DNA of 64,000 nucleotides from Actinoallomurus purpureus (lineage in GTDB: Bacteria; Actinomycetota; Actinomycetes; Streptosporangiales; Streptosporangiaceae): the NCBI RefSeq assembly GCF_024055795.1, contig NZ_JAMXMY010000004.1, positions 124,001 through 188,000 of the forward strand. The letters are read 5' to 3'. The translations under genes were made by a program, and so were the position numbers. The notes beneath the pieces are model-generated. The model did not search any database, was not told the origin of the DNA, and saw only the letters and a program-made list of their open reading frames with translations. Of this stretch, positions 34,938 to 44,086 are shown one piece after another (positions within the stretch are counted from its first letter, which is position 1; each line of letters begins with the position of its first letter).

Positions 34938-35909
34938 TCACCGGCGGAGCCGGGGCGCGAGCACCGTGCGTACGACCTTGGCCACGTTGCTCGCGGCGGA
35001 TCCGCCCTCTTCTTCGGGTTCCGGTTCCAGCACGCGCTGGATCTGCAGCAGCAGCTGGTTGGTCGACCGCCAGAGCGGGACGAACATGCCCGCGACCGGC
35101 CCGACGCCCTGGATCGGGCCGCCGGACAGCTCGGTGACCTTCTTGGCGATCGTGACCGTTGCCGGATCCCGCAGGATCAGGTGCACCTCATCGTCGACCA
35201 GCCGGATTTCCATCTTGCGCGCGGCGGCCTCCTCCGGGTTCGCGTCCGTGGTCGTCTCCGGATCCAATTCGTCGATCTTGGCCGCGACCGCATCCGGGTC
35301 GACCCCGAGTTCGCGCAGCGCCCTGGCCGCCATGCTGTTCTCCGCCCGCAGCATCGCCTCAAGCAGGTGATGGCTGCCGACCGGTGCGCCACCGGCCAGC
35401 GCGCTGGCGGTGGACACGGTGTCCTCGGTGGCAGGTGTGCCGGCCGGCCATGGGCCGGCCGGGACGTCCTGCGATCCCTGCAATGACGCCAGCACCGCGG
35501 CACGGATCTTGCTGATCGGATTGATCCGCTCGGCAAGCACCTTCGCGCCGACGCCCTCACCTTCCCTGACCAGGGCGAGCAGGATGTGTTCCGTACCGAT
35601 GTAGGTGTGGTGCAGCTGCAGCGCCTCGCGCAGCGCGAGGTCCAGCGTCTTCTTCGCGCTCGGCGTGAACGGGATATGGCCGCGCAGCTCCTCCGTGCCG
35701 GGCTTGACCACCGCGGCGATATCGACCTGCGCCGTCTCCTTGTCGTACCCGAGCTGGTGCAGAACTTTCGCCGCCATGCTGTCCGGCACGTCGAACAGCC
35801 CCAACAGGATGTGCTCCGTGCCGATGTAGTTGTGCTTGAGCAGCCTCGCCTCCTCCTGAGCCGTGACGACCACCTTGCGGGCTTCCACCGTGAACCTTTC
35901 AAATGGCAT
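34938..35909 (-). CDS. ClpC-N-domain protein without AAA+ modules
   Basis: 323 residues from ATG 35909. Two ClpC N-domain repeats at the start (FERFTVEARKVVVTAQEEARLLKHNYIGTEHILLGLF at 3-38; FTPSAKKTLDLALREALQLHHTYIGTEHILLALV at 81-114), then a third weaker one (SALAGGAPVGSHHLLEAMLRAENSMAARALRELGV, about 167-202). No Walker motifs occur, so there is no ATPase. The C-terminal third is unassigned. In full-length Clp ATPases these domains bind adaptors and substrates, so this protein may bind or decoy Clp substrates. Divergent from a small HTH gene with a perfect inverted repeat between. Confidence 0.88.
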   Translation of the reverse strand: MPFERFTVEARKVVVTAQEEARLLKHNYIGTEHILLGLFDVPDSMAAKVLHQLGYDKETAQVDIAAVVKPGTEELRGHIPFTPSAKKTLDLALREALQLHHTYIGTEHILLALVREGEGVGAKVLAERINPISKIRAAVLASLQGSQDVPAGPWPAGTPATEDTVSTASALAGGAPVGSHHLLEAMLRAENSMAARALRELGVDPDAVAAKIDELDPETTTDANPEEAAARKMEIRLVDDEVHLILRDPATVTIAKKVTELSGGPIQGVGPVAGMFVPLWRSTNQLLLQIQRVLEPEPEEEGGSAASNVAKVVRTVLAPRLRR

Positions 35910-35930
35910 GGCTCCATGCTCTCAACCGTG

Positions 35931-35948
35931 TCAATACACTGCTATTGA
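35931..35948. promoter_or_regulatory. Perfect inverted repeat between ClpN-like and HTH genes
   Basis: TCAATA (35931-35936), spacer CACTGC, TATTGA (35943-35948). AT-rich symmetric site centred in the 65-bp divergent intergenic region; likely operator bound by the adjacent HTH protein. Confidence 0.65.
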
Positions 35949-35977
35949 TATGGTCACCATGCTGAAGGGAGGGTGTG

Positions 35978-36337
35978 ATGGAGACACCGTCGGACTGGGA
36001 GGACCGGCTCGCGCGCTGGCAGAATGAGCTGGAGCTGTTCGAGCAGCTGGACGAGACACCCTGGGTCACGCTGGCCAAGGCGGAAGCCGAGACCGGCGTT
36101 TCCCGCTCGGCCCTGCGGTCCTGGTACCGCAATGGCGAGATCCAGTCCCGGCTGGTGGACGGCCCGAACGGGCCGCAGCGCCTGGTCCAGCTGGACGCGG
36201 TGATCGAGCGCGCCGCCGCGTCACCGCGCATTCAGCGCAGGGCGGAACGGGAAGTCAGCCTGGAAGCCCAGGTCACCCTGCTACGGCACCGGGTTGACCA
36301 GCTTGAGCTGCGGCTGGCCGCGCTGGAGCGGAAGTGA
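35978..36337 (+). CDS. Small HTH protein with C-terminal coiled coil
   Basis: 119 residues from ATG 35978; GTG 35975 directly before is an alternative start. AAGGGAGGG precedes it. The core TPWVTLAKAEAETGVSRSALRSWYRNGEIQSRLVDGPNGPQRLVQLDAVIERA (about 28-80) is a MerR/excisionase-like winged HTH that reads the helix by Arg/Trp residues. The last 35 residues (VTLLRHRVDQLELRLAALERK) form a coiled coil for dimerisation, consistent with binding a palindrome. Probably represses or activates the divergent ClpN-like gene and itself. Confidence 0.8.
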   Translation: METPSDWEDRLARWQNELELFEQLDETPWVTLAKAEAETGVSRSALRSWYRNGEIQSRLVDGPNGPQRLVQLDAVIERAAASPRIQRRAEREVSLEAQVTLLRHRVDQLELRLAALERK

Positions 36338-36370
36338 CCGGCGCGACTGCCGGCCATGGGCGCCGCGCGG

Positions 36371-36901
36371 TCACAACGCGTTCTCGGTCGGGTCGTCGAG
36401 GTGGAAGCGTTGCCGGATGTCGGGACGGCTGAGCAGCTTTGCCGGATAGCCGGGACCTGGGCGGGGCGTGACGTCCTGCCAGGCGACCGGCTCCTTGCAG
36501 TGCGAGCACACGACCTCGGCCTGGAAGTCGTGGGCGCAGGTCTCGTGCCTGGTGAGGACTGGCGGCCCCGATGCCTCGGCGAGCCACCGGTCGCCCCATC
36601 GGGTCATCACCAGGATCACCTCGTAGAACTCGCGGCCGGACTCGGTGAGCAGGTACTCATAGCGCATTGGAAGTGTCTCGTAGACGTGCTTCTCCAGCAG
36701 GCCGGCGCTGACCAGTCGGCGCAGCCGCTCCGACAACGTGTTGCGGGCGATGCCCAGCTCCCGCTGGAACTCGTCGAACCGGCGGATGCCGTAGAACGCC
36801 TCCCGCAGCACGAGCGGCGTCCACCAGTCACCGAGCAGATCCATGGTCCTGGCCACCGAGCAGGGCCAGTTCGCGAACGACGTACGCCTCATGGAGCACA
36901 T
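36371..36901 (-). CDS. HxlR-family transcriptional regulator
   Basis: 176 residues. CSVARTMDLLGDWWTPLVLREAFYGIRRFDEFQRELGIARNTLSERLRRLVSAGLLEK is the HxlR winged-helix signature, with the family's N-terminal Cys (about residue 14). A C-terminal extension has CAHDFQAEVVCSHCKEP, a possible metal-binding Cys group. Divergent from an SRPBCC/LLM gene pair, which it probably controls. Confidence 0.92.
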   Translation of the reverse strand: MCSMRRTSFANWPCSVARTMDLLGDWWTPLVLREAFYGIRRFDEFQRELGIARNTLSERLRRLVSAGLLEKHVYETLPMRYEYLLTESGREFYEVILVMTRWGDRWLAEASGPPVLTRHETCAHDFQAEVVCSHCKEPVAWQDVTPRPGPGYPAKLLSRPDIRQRFHLDDPTENAL

Positions 36902-36979
36902 GGTAAGGGTCTTCTATTAAGACTCAGCAGCCAGCGCCCTCCTCGTCGCCCTTGCGGCAGTCAGTCTATCTACGCAACT

Positions 36980-37501
36980 ATGGACGTCATGGAATGGACG
37001 GGACAGGTATACGCGGATACTCCGATCGTGTCCGCCGAGACCTACATCGAGGCGCGACCTGCCCGGGTGTGGGAGCTGGTCAGCGACATTCGCCTGATGC
37101 CCGAGCTCAGTAGCGAACTGCGGGAGGTGGCGTGGCTCGACGGGTCGACGAGTCCGGGGACGGGTCATCGGTTCGTCGGCCGCAGCGCCCATGACGCTCT
37201 GGGCAGTTGGGAGACGATCTGCACGATCGTCGACTGCGAAGCTCCCCGCCGGTTCACCTGGGCGGTGGGAGACCCCGGCCGTCCGTCCAGCGTCTGGAGC
37301 TTCCTCCTCCAGGCCCACGGCGAGGGCACCGTCCTGGAGCAGTGGGCGCAGATGGGCCCCGCGCCATCCGGGTTGAGTCTCGCCATCGAGGCCATGCCCG
37401 ACAAGGAGCAGAAGATCGTGTTCGTGCGGCTGCGGGAGTTCGAGACCGGCATGAAGGCCAACCTGGCTGCCATCAAAGACCTGGCCGAACGGCGGGCATG
37501 A
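36980..37501 (+). CDS. SRPBCC-family protein
   Basis: 173 residues from ATG 36980 (ATG 36989 is an alternative). SAETYIEARPARVWELVSDIRLMPELSSELREVAWLDG, RFVGRSAHDALGSWETICTIVDCEAPRRFTWAVGD and the long C-terminal helix with GMKANLAAIKDLAERR are typical of the START/polyketide-cyclase-like helix-grip fold, which binds hydrophobic ligands. Its stop overlaps the LLM oxidoreductase start (ATGATG at 37498-37503), so they are co-translated and may act on one substrate. Confidence 0.88.
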   Translation: MDVMEWTGQVYADTPIVSAETYIEARPARVWELVSDIRLMPELSSELREVAWLDGSTSPGTGHRFVGRSAHDALGSWETICTIVDCEAPRRFTWAVGDPGRPSSVWSFLLQAHGEGTVLEQWAQMGPAPSGLSLAIEAMPDKEQKIVFVRLREFETGMKANLAAIKDLAERRA

Positions 37502-38544
37502 TGCGTACCGCGACGACCATCGAAGCCTCTGCGGACTTCCCGCGGACGGTCGACTTCGTCCTCGAGGCCGAGAAGCTGGGGTTGGAGATCTGCTGGGTGG
37601 CTGAGGCATGGGGGAGCGACGCGGTCTCGCCGCTCGGCTACCTGGCCGCCCGCACCGAGCGGATCCTGCTCGGCTCGGGCATCATGCAGTTGGGCACACG
37701 CTCCCCGGTGACCATCGCGCAGACCGCGATGACCCTCGCCCATCTGTCCGGTGGCCGATTCCTGCTCGGCCTCGGCGCTTCCGGGCCGCAGGTCATGGAG
37801 GGGCTGCACGGCATCCCCTTCGCGAGTCCGCTGGCCCGGATGCGGGAGACCGTCCAGATCGTACGCTCCGCCTTCACCGGAGAGAAGATCGCGTTCCAGG
37901 GCAGCCAGCACGTGATTCCGCTACCGGACGGTCAGGGCCGTCCCATGCGGCTCAGCCTGGAACCGGTGGCGACGCCGATCTACCTCGCGACCCTGTCACC
38001 GAAGATGCTCGAACTCGCCGGTGAAATCGCGGACGGCTGGCTGGGGACCAGCTTCGTGCCCGAGCGGGCGGACGCCTACCTCGACCATCTGGACGCCGGA
38101 CTCGCCCGCGCCGGCCGTGGTCGCGCCGATCTCGACGTCTGCCAGGGCGCCGAGATCAACATCGTGTCGGACGAGGAACTGCTGATCGAGGTCGTCGCGG
38201 GCAGGAAGAAGGAGCTGGCGTTCTCACTGGGCGGCATGGGCTCCGGGACCACCAACTTCTACAATCGCGCCTACAGCCGTCAGGGCTGGGGGGAGGTCGC
38301 CGCGGAGGTGCTGGAACGCTGGCAGCGCGGAGATCGTACGGGCGCCACTGCCCTGATAACCGATGAGATGGTCCTGGCGACCACGCTCATCGGGACCGAG
38401 GCCATGGTCCGCGCCCGCCTCAAGGCCTGGCAGGCTGCCGGGGTCGACACCGTGCGCCTGTATCCGGCCGGTGAGACCCTGCATGCCCGCCTCGACAACC
38501 TCGGCCGCGGCATCGACCTCATCCGGGCTCTCGAGCACGGCTGA
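37498..38544 (+). CDS. LLM-class (probably F420-dependent) oxidoreductase
   Basis: 348 residues from ATG 37498 (or ATG 37501). Luciferase-like TIM barrel: DFVLEAEKLGLEICWVAEAWGSDAVSPLGYLAARTERILLGSGIMQLGTRSPVTIAQTAMTLAHLSGGRFLLGLGASGPQVMEGLHGIPF is characteristic of F420-dependent reductases and dehydrogenases of actinomycetes. TPIYLATLSPKMLELAGEIADGWLG closes the barrel. Cofactor assignment is inferred from the subfamily motifs. Forms a bicistronic unit with the SRPBCC gene. Confidence 0.9.
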   Translation: MMRTATTIEASADFPRTVDFVLEAEKLGLEICWVAEAWGSDAVSPLGYLAARTERILLGSGIMQLGTRSPVTIAQTAMTLAHLSGGRFLLGLGASGPQVMEGLHGIPFASPLARMRETVQIVRSAFTGEKIAFQGSQHVIPLPDGQGRPMRLSLEPVATPIYLATLSPKMLELAGEIADGWLGTSFVPERADAYLDHLDAGLARAGRGRADLDVCQGAEINIVSDEELLIEVVAGRKKELAFSLGGMGSGTTNFYNRAYSRQGWGEVAAEVLERWQRGDRTGATALITDEMVLATTLIGTEAMVRARLKAWQAAGVDTVRLYPAGETLHARLDNLGRGIDLIRALEHG

Positions 38545-38631
38545 GGTCACGTCGATCTTCGGCAGGTTGTCGCGGAAATCGGTCAGCCGGGGGTTCCCTC
38601 CCGCGCCGGTGCCAGTGGTGTCCTGCACGGT

Positions 38632-41600
38632 TCAGGTGGGTACCAGTTGCCATTGCTGGTTGGTTCCGCCGTTGGCGGTCCACTGCACCACGCGGGCGTC
38701 GTCGTCCGTCGCGAGGCCATAGTCGTCGGCCAGCAGGCCGCTGTCATGGCTGACGATGGTGAAGTAGCCGTCGGCGGTGGGCCGGAGATACCACATCTGG
38801 TTGGTGCCGCCGTTGGCGGACCACTGCTGGAGTTGCAGGCCGACGGTCGGGTCGCCGCCGTTGACGTCGAGCACCTTGCCGGTGGGTACGTAGGTGAGCG
38901 TGTAGACATTGCCTGGGGCGGAGGTGATCGTCCAGGCTCCGGCCCCGGACCGCTGGACGACGCCCGCGCCGTCCGCGGTCGAGTCGCCGACCACGGCCAG
39001 CGGTTTGCCGCTGAAGCGGTTGACGACGCGGTACTTCGTTCCCGAGACCGGGGCGTTGGTCGTCACGAACCGGTCGATCGTGGCCCAGGTGTAGGCCGAC
39101 TGCGTGTTCTTGGTCCCCGTCGCCCGCACCCGGATGGTGTGGGCGCCCGAGGCGAGCCGGGGGCTGGTCCAGACCGCGAGGTCACCGGTCCTGGCGGCCG
39201 AGTACTCATCAACCAGCGTCTCCGTGCCGCCGTCCACGGTGACGCCGACGATGCCGTGGTTCGGCGCCGTGACCGCCCGCAGCGTGATACCGGTTCCGGT
39301 GAAGTTCAGGGTCGCGGTGGAGTCGGTGACGTCGCTGTAGGAGTTGGTTCCCTTGTACGGGCCGGACTCGCCGGAGGCGTGGCTCCAACTGCCGCTGTAG
39401 GTCACCGCCGCGTCGGCGTCGTCGATGCTCGTGGCGTTCCCGCCGAGTGTGAAGTACTCGGCGGTGTCGCTGAAGGTCGTGGTGCCGGCCTTCGTGGTCT
39501 TCAGCGTGAGGTAGATCCTGCTGCCGTTGGACGGGGCCGTGAAGGTGATCGGCTGGGTGGCGCGTGAGCCCAGCGGGATCGTCAGGGTCGTGCTCCCGGA
39601 GGCGATGACGGCACCGTCCGGCTCGTCGAGCCGGGCCGTCCAGTCGAGCCCGACGGCGGTGCCGCCGAAGTCGTCGTTGAAGATGGTGACGGTCCGGTTG
39701 ACCGGCGCGCCGTAGGCGTAGTCGTCGACGGAATCCGGCAACGGGAACGAGCCGGACCCATCGGAGATGCCGGAGGCCGACCAGTAGGGGAGGTCGAGGG
39801 CGGCCATCGGGTTGAAGGCCGCCTGGATGCGCTGGATCTGGGGGTTGCTCCAGGGATCGGAAAGGTTGTCGGCGCCGTAGACGGGGCTGCCGCCCTCTTC
39901 CGGCACGAAGTCGGTGGTCTTCACCCCGGGCACGAAGCCCGCCCAGCCGGACAGCAGGGTGTAGGGGCGCAGGTCGCCAGCGTCCTTGCCACGCTTGGCC
40001 GCCGTCAGGGTGGCGAACCACTCGAAGCCCTGCTTGGTGTTGCACTTGGGCCAGATGTACTCGCCCTCGCCGTCCGGGCGGCCCGGCACCGCGGTGACCG
40101 TCTCGTTGTACGCGCCCAGGCCACCGTTGTAATGCGGGAAGACCGCGAAGTTGGAGTAGGTCATGTCGGGGTAGCTGTTCGGGGCTTCGCCATCCACGCT
40201 GACCGGCCGGGTACCGTCGTTGCCGTTGACCGCCGTGTAGAGGTCCTGCTCGAACTGCTCGCTGTCATTGCTGAGGCCCGGCTCGTTGCTCTGGCTCCAG
40301 CGGATGATGGACGGGTGGTTGCGATCGCGTAGCACCAGGTCGCGCGCGTGCCCGACCATGTTGTCGTGACCGGCCTGAAAGTCCTGGCCGTTGTTGGAAC
40401 CCCGGATCGCGGTCTCGTCGATGACCATGAGGCCCATCTCGTCGGCGACGTCGAGCATGTACGGGCTGGCCGGTTCCTGGTGGATGCGCACGACGTTGTA
40501 GTTGAGCCGCTGGTAGTTGTCGACGGCCTGTGGCCAGCCGCCGTTGCCCGACGAGGGCGGCAGGAACCCGGGCAGGGTGTCGTAGGCGTCGCCCTTGCCT
40601 CCGTTGTCGATCCGGTCGAAGTCCGCGCCCTGCAGGTTGTCCCCGCGCAGGTTCACCCGCACCCCGTTGAGGTAGTAGTACTCGCCGTTCTGCGTGCTCT
40701 CCCGGAATCCGAACCGGTAGGCGGCGTCGCTGGTGTGGCCGTCGTCAGTGACGGCGTGGATCGCCAGCCGGTGCAGCTGGGCGCGGTATCCGGACCGGTA
40801 GGGGACATTGGGCCACCAGTAGGAGCCGGCGCCGAGGTTCCAGGCGACGGGGCCGACCGTGACCTTGGCCGTGGAATGGGCGGCCACGGTGACCGTACGA
40901 CCGGGCAGGGCGGGATAGGAGAAGGAACTGCCGTTGTCGGAGGACAGCGAGCCGGAGAGGGTGACCGTCCGGGAGCTGCCCGTGGAATTGGTCACCGAGA
41001 CGTCGTAGCCGAGGGTCTGGTTCGTCACCGACGTGCGGATGAAGGTGCCGCTGACGAACACCGCCGGGTACACGCGGAGCTGGGCGGAACGGTAGATGCC
41101 CTGCGGAACGGCCTCGGACCATTCCGCGGCGTCGGGCACGAGGTACTTGCCGTTGGCGGAGTTCTTCAGCGCGCCGCGGCCCTTGACCGCGACGCTGATG
41201 GTGTGGGTCGTGCCGGCCGCGGCGTAGGCGCCGATGTCGAAGCTCGACGGGGTGAACGAGGTGGTCCGCGTGGCGACCTCGGTACCGTCCACCGAGAGCG
41301 TCGCCTGGTGGTTGACCGCGCCGAACTCGATCCAGGTCGACTGAGGCTGCCCGGTGTCCGGCACGGTGATCGTCCGCGTGTACACCGCCTCGTTCACGTT
41401 GGTGAAGCCCTGCTTGTACCAGCCGCCGCCGGGCACGGTGATCGTGGTCGTCGTACCTCCCGTCGGCGTGAAGCTCCACTTTCCGGCCAGGTCGACCGAG
41501 GCCAGAGGGGTGTTCCCGGCGGCGAAGGCGGCGGTGGGGTGCGCCGAGGCGGCTGTGGGGTGCGCCGATGCGGGTGTGGCGGGGATTCCGAGAGCGCCGC

Positions 41601-41646
41601 CGGCCAGAACCAGGCCGGCCGCCGTCACAAGGGCACGTCTGCGCAT
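38632..41646 (-). CDS. Secreted GH2-family glycoside hydrolase with ricin-type lectin C-terminus
   Basis: 1,004 residues. Signal peptide (1-28, RRRALVTAAGLVLAGGALGIPATPASA) followed by a duplicated AHPTAA stretch. GH2 sugar-binding and Ig-like domains occupy about 45-330, the TIM barrel about 330-640. Catalytic candidates are Glu455 in SNEPG (acid/base) and Glu529 in GEGEYIW (nucleophile). After beta-sandwich regions (about 640-860) a ricin B-type repeat (870-1004) has three QxW-like motifs: GAGAWTI, NGGTNQMWYL, NGGTNQQWQL. Substrate is a beta-galactoside or related polysaccharide. GGAG lies upstream of the start. Confidence 0.93.
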   Translation of the reverse strand: MRRRALVTAAGLVLAGGALGIPATPASAHPTAASAHPTAAFAAGNTPLASVDLAGKWSFTPTGGTTTTITVPGGGWYKQGFTNVNEAVYTRTITVPDTGQPQSTWIEFGAVNHQATLSVDGTEVATRTTSFTPSSFDIGAYAAAGTTHTISVAVKGRGALKNSANGKYLVPDAAEWSEAVPQGIYRSAQLRVYPAVFVSGTFIRTSVTNQTLGYDVSVTNSTGSSRTVTLSGSLSSDNGSSFSYPALPGRTVTVAAHSTAKVTVGPVAWNLGAGSYWWPNVPYRSGYRAQLHRLAIHAVTDDGHTSDAAYRFGFRESTQNGEYYYLNGVRVNLRGDNLQGADFDRIDNGGKGDAYDTLPGFLPPSSGNGGWPQAVDNYQRLNYNVVRIHQEPASPYMLDVADEMGLMVIDETAIRGSNNGQDFQAGHDNMVGHARDLVLRDRNHPSIIRWSQSNEPGLSNDSEQFEQDLYTAVNGNDGTRPVSVDGEAPNSYPDMTYSNFAVFPHYNGGLGAYNETVTAVPGRPDGEGEYIWPKCNTKQGFEWFATLTAAKRGKDAGDLRPYTLLSGWAGFVPGVKTTDFVPEEGGSPVYGADNLSDPWSNPQIQRIQAAFNPMAALDLPYWSASGISDGSGSFPLPDSVDDYAYGAPVNRTVTIFNDDFGGTAVGLDWTARLDEPDGAVIASGSTTLTIPLGSRATQPITFTAPSNGSRIYLTLKTTKAGTTTFSDTAEYFTLGGNATSIDDADAAVTYSGSWSHASGESGPYKGTNSYSDVTDSTATLNFTGTGITLRAVTAPNHGIVGVTVDGGTETLVDEYSAARTGDLAVWTSPRLASGAHTIRVRATGTKNTQSAYTWATIDRFVTTNAPVSGTKYRVVNRFSGKPLAVVGDSTADGAGVVQRSGAGAWTITSAPGNVYTLTYVPTGKVLDVNGGDPTVGLQLQQWSANGGTNQMWYLRPTADGYFTIVSHDSGLLADDYGLATDDDARVVQWTANGGTNQQWQLVPT

Positions 41647-42090
41647 GCGCTTGCTCCAATGGGGGTGGAGGGAGTGAGACTCCAGGCCACGGAGTTTGTT
41701 TCACGAAAAGACTTCAGCGGAGGTGGCGACCGAGGACCTTACTTGCCAGGGACTGGGGATCTCCTGACCGTTCTCATCTGCGACGTCGATGCCGGCGGTC
41801 GCGTCTCCGGTCGCGAACGGGTGACGCATGTCTCAGGCACGTCGGTCCCCGGGGGAACGGACTCTGGATGACCATCCACGCCTCCTGTGAGGGAACGTCA
41901 GGAAATGGTAGTTGACGTCCACAGTTTCTTAAACGGACTAACTCGTCAAGAGGCGTGGCCTGTGTCGCGAAACTCTCTCGGCGTTCGCCAACCTGGGTCC
42001 GTACACAGGACGGCATCCTCTACCCAGCCCCCGTGATGGACGCCCCTGGCGCGTCCTGGACCAGTTCCGGCGTCGGTCGATTCGGATCAA
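41647..42090. other. Intergenic stretch of 444 bp
   Basis: No gene supported. It must contain the promoter of the GH2 gene on the minus strand. A short dyad TTTC-AC-GAAA at 41699-41708, about 55 bp before the GH2 start, is in the position of a sugar-regulator operator, but ten bases are weak evidence. Confidence 0.4.
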
Positions 42091-43212
42091 TCAGTCATTA
42101 GGCCTGACGAGGTACTTCTCACCCGTCGCCTTACGCTGGTAGCGACGGATTGCCTGCGGTTGGAGCGCCTCGGCCAGCGAGATCTCGCTCGTGTAGGCGC
42201 TGGCGAAGGTCGTCGTGATCTCGCGCGCGACCCGCTCGCGCAGTTTCTGTGTCTCCTCGGGGCCGATGCGCGTCAGGTGGTACGGGAGGAGCCAGCCGCC
42301 GATGCCCCAGGCCATGCCGACGGCAGGCGGCGTCGTTGTTTCAGACCGATCCAGCCGGCCGTAGACGTACACCTGCTTGTGGACCGGCGAGCCGTAGGGG
42401 CCAGGCGATGGAACCTTGGCGACGAGGGCAGCCTCCATCGCTGCCAAGATCAGACCGCCGAGTTGGCCGCCTCCGACGGCGTCGAAGGCAAGCGTGGCAC
42501 CCGTCTCACTGATCGCGGCCGTCAGCTGCTTGCGAAAGTCAGGGTGAGTGGAGTTCACGATGTGAGTTGCGCCGATCGCCCTGAGGATTGCCTCCTGTTC
42601 CGCGCTCCGAACCACGTTGACCACTTCGACACCGTCTGCGATGCACAGCTTGTTGAGCATCTGCCCGAGGTTGGACGCGGCAGCGGTGTGGACCAGCGCA
42701 GAGTGTCCTTCCAGCCGCATGGTCGACAGCATGCCCAGTGCGGTAAGCGGGTTGACGTAGGCGGACGCACCCTCCTGCGGCGTTACCCCTTCGGGGAACG
42801 GGACGACGTCGGATGCCGGGAGTTTGCGGTATTGGGTGTACATCCGCCCAGCTCCCGCGCTCACGACCTTGCCAAGCAGGTGCCGTGCGCCAGCGCCCGC
42901 TTCGACGACTACGCCCGCGCCCTCGAGGCCGATCGGCAGTGACTTGCCAAGGCGCGCGGACGCAAGCGGAACGAGGCGCGGTGGCACCGTGGCGGTGGTG
43001 ACGGGCCGCCCGCCTGTTGCCTCAACGCTTAGAGTCGCCACGTCCGCCGGCCCGAGTAGGACAGCCAGGTCGGCGGGGTTGATCGGCGCCGCCTCGACCC
43101 GGATGACGACTTCGTCAGGTCCCGGCGGCGCGACCTCCCGCTCCTCGAGACTGAGACGCAGTTCGCCCTCCGGCGTGATCAATGACCGCAGTTCCAACGA
43201 GGTGGTGCTCAT
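42091..43212 (-). CDS. MDR-superfamily zinc-independent reductase
   Basis: 373 residues. GroES-like N-terminal part with PGPDEVVIRVEAAPINPADLAVLLGP and GLEGAGVVVEAG, then a nucleotide-binding domain with TAAASNLGQMLNKLC and FDAVGGGQLGG. No catalytic zinc Cys/His set is present, so it is quinone-oxidoreductase/enoyl-reductase-like rather than a zinc alcohol dehydrogenase. Third gene of an operon with an MFS exporter and an enoyl-CoA hydratase homologue, 18 bp after the latter. Probably reduces an alpha,beta-unsaturated carbonyl. Confidence 0.9.
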   Translation of the reverse strand: MSTTSLELRSLITPEGELRLSLEEREVAPPGPDEVVIRVEAAPINPADLAVLLGPADVATLSVEATGGRPVTTATVPPRLVPLASARLGKSLPIGLEGAGVVVEAGAGARHLLGKVVSAGAGRMYTQYRKLPASDVVPFPEGVTPQEGASAYVNPLTALGMLSTMRLEGHSALVHTAAASNLGQMLNKLCIADGVEVVNVVRSAEQEAILRAIGATHIVNSTHPDFRKQLTAAISETGATLAFDAVGGGQLGGLILAAMEAALVAKVPSPGPYGSPVHKQVYVYGRLDRSETTTPPAVGMAWGIGGWLLPYHLTRIGPEETQKLRERVAREITTTFASAYTSEISLAEALQPQAIRRYQRKATGEKYLVRPND

Positions 43213-43230
43213 ATTCGTGTGCTCTTCCCT

Positions 43231-44034
43231 CTACAGTTCGGCGACGGATCGGCCGAGATCGAGCTCGAACGCGCCTGCAGTCCCCAGGCCACGCTCTCGC
43301 GCTTTGGCCATGAGCTCGAGTACTTCCGGCCGGCGCAGAGTCGCGCCGAACGCCGCCTGGGTCGACTGGAGTTGGTCTGGGTTGGGGATGAAGGTCTGGT
43401 TCAGGATCTGCTTGGCCGTGGCCAGCGCCTGACCATCGAAGGACAGCACCCGGCGTACGAACTCGGCGACAAATTCGTCGAGCTGAGCATCAGGGATGGC
43501 CCGATTGATCCATCCGTATCGCTCTGCCGTGTCGGCGTCGAAGTCGTCCGCCCCGAGAACGATTTCGATTGCGCGGGAGCGGCCCACCAGGAGCGGGAGC
43601 CGTTCTAGTGCGCCGCCGCCGGGGATGAGGCCGAAGCCGACCTCCGGCTGCCCGAAGATCGCCTTCTCGCGGCTCGCGAATCGGATGTCGCAGGCGAGGG
43701 CGAATTCGCTGCCTCCGCCGCGGGCGCGACCGCGGACGACGGCGATGCTGAGGACGTTGCTGTGGGCCAGCCTGGTTGCGGCCTCGAGCCAGCGCGGCGT
43801 TCCGAAACGGCTGCTCGATTCTCCTACGCCGTAGTGGGCGAGGAAGTAGTCGGGATTGGCGCTCTCGAAGGTCACGACCTTCAGGGTGGGCTCGGCGTCC
43901 ATGGCTTCGACCAGGTCGAAGACCTCGTCGTACATCTGATCGTCGACGGTGTTGATGGGTGGGTTGTCGAGCGTGACCCGCCAGTACCCGGGGACCTGCT
44001 CATCGATCGTAATCTTGGTCGTCGGCCCGTTCAT
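43231..44034 (-). CDS. Enoyl-CoA hydratase/isomerase family protein
   Basis: 267 residues from ATG 44034 (AAGG nearby upstream). Crotonase fold: PPINTVDDQMYDEVFDLVEAM, the oxyanion-hole and catalytic stretch ARGGGSEFALACDIRFAS and FGQPEVGFGLIPGGGALERLP carrying the second acidic site. Such proteins act on CoA thioesters, although several actinomycete relatives act on non-CoA substrates. Second gene of the TetR-controlled operon, 52 bp after the exporter gene and 18 bp before the reductase gene. Confidence 0.9.
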   Translation of the reverse strand: MNGPTTKITIDEQVPGYWRVTLDNPPINTVDDQMYDEVFDLVEAMDAEPTLKVVTFESANPDYFLAHYGVGESSSRFGTPRWLEAATRLAHSNVLSIAVVRGRARGGGSEFALACDIRFASREKAIFGQPEVGFGLIPGGGALERLPLLVGRSRAIEIVLGADDFDADTAERYGWINRAIPDAQLDEFVAEFVRRVLSFDGQALATAKQILNQTFIPNPDQLQSTQAAFGATLRRPEVLELMAKARERGLGTAGAFELDLGRSVAEL

Positions 44035-44086
44035 CGTGCCTTCTTTCGTCTTTGTCGGGGAGGTCTGTTCGAGGTACGACGTGCAA

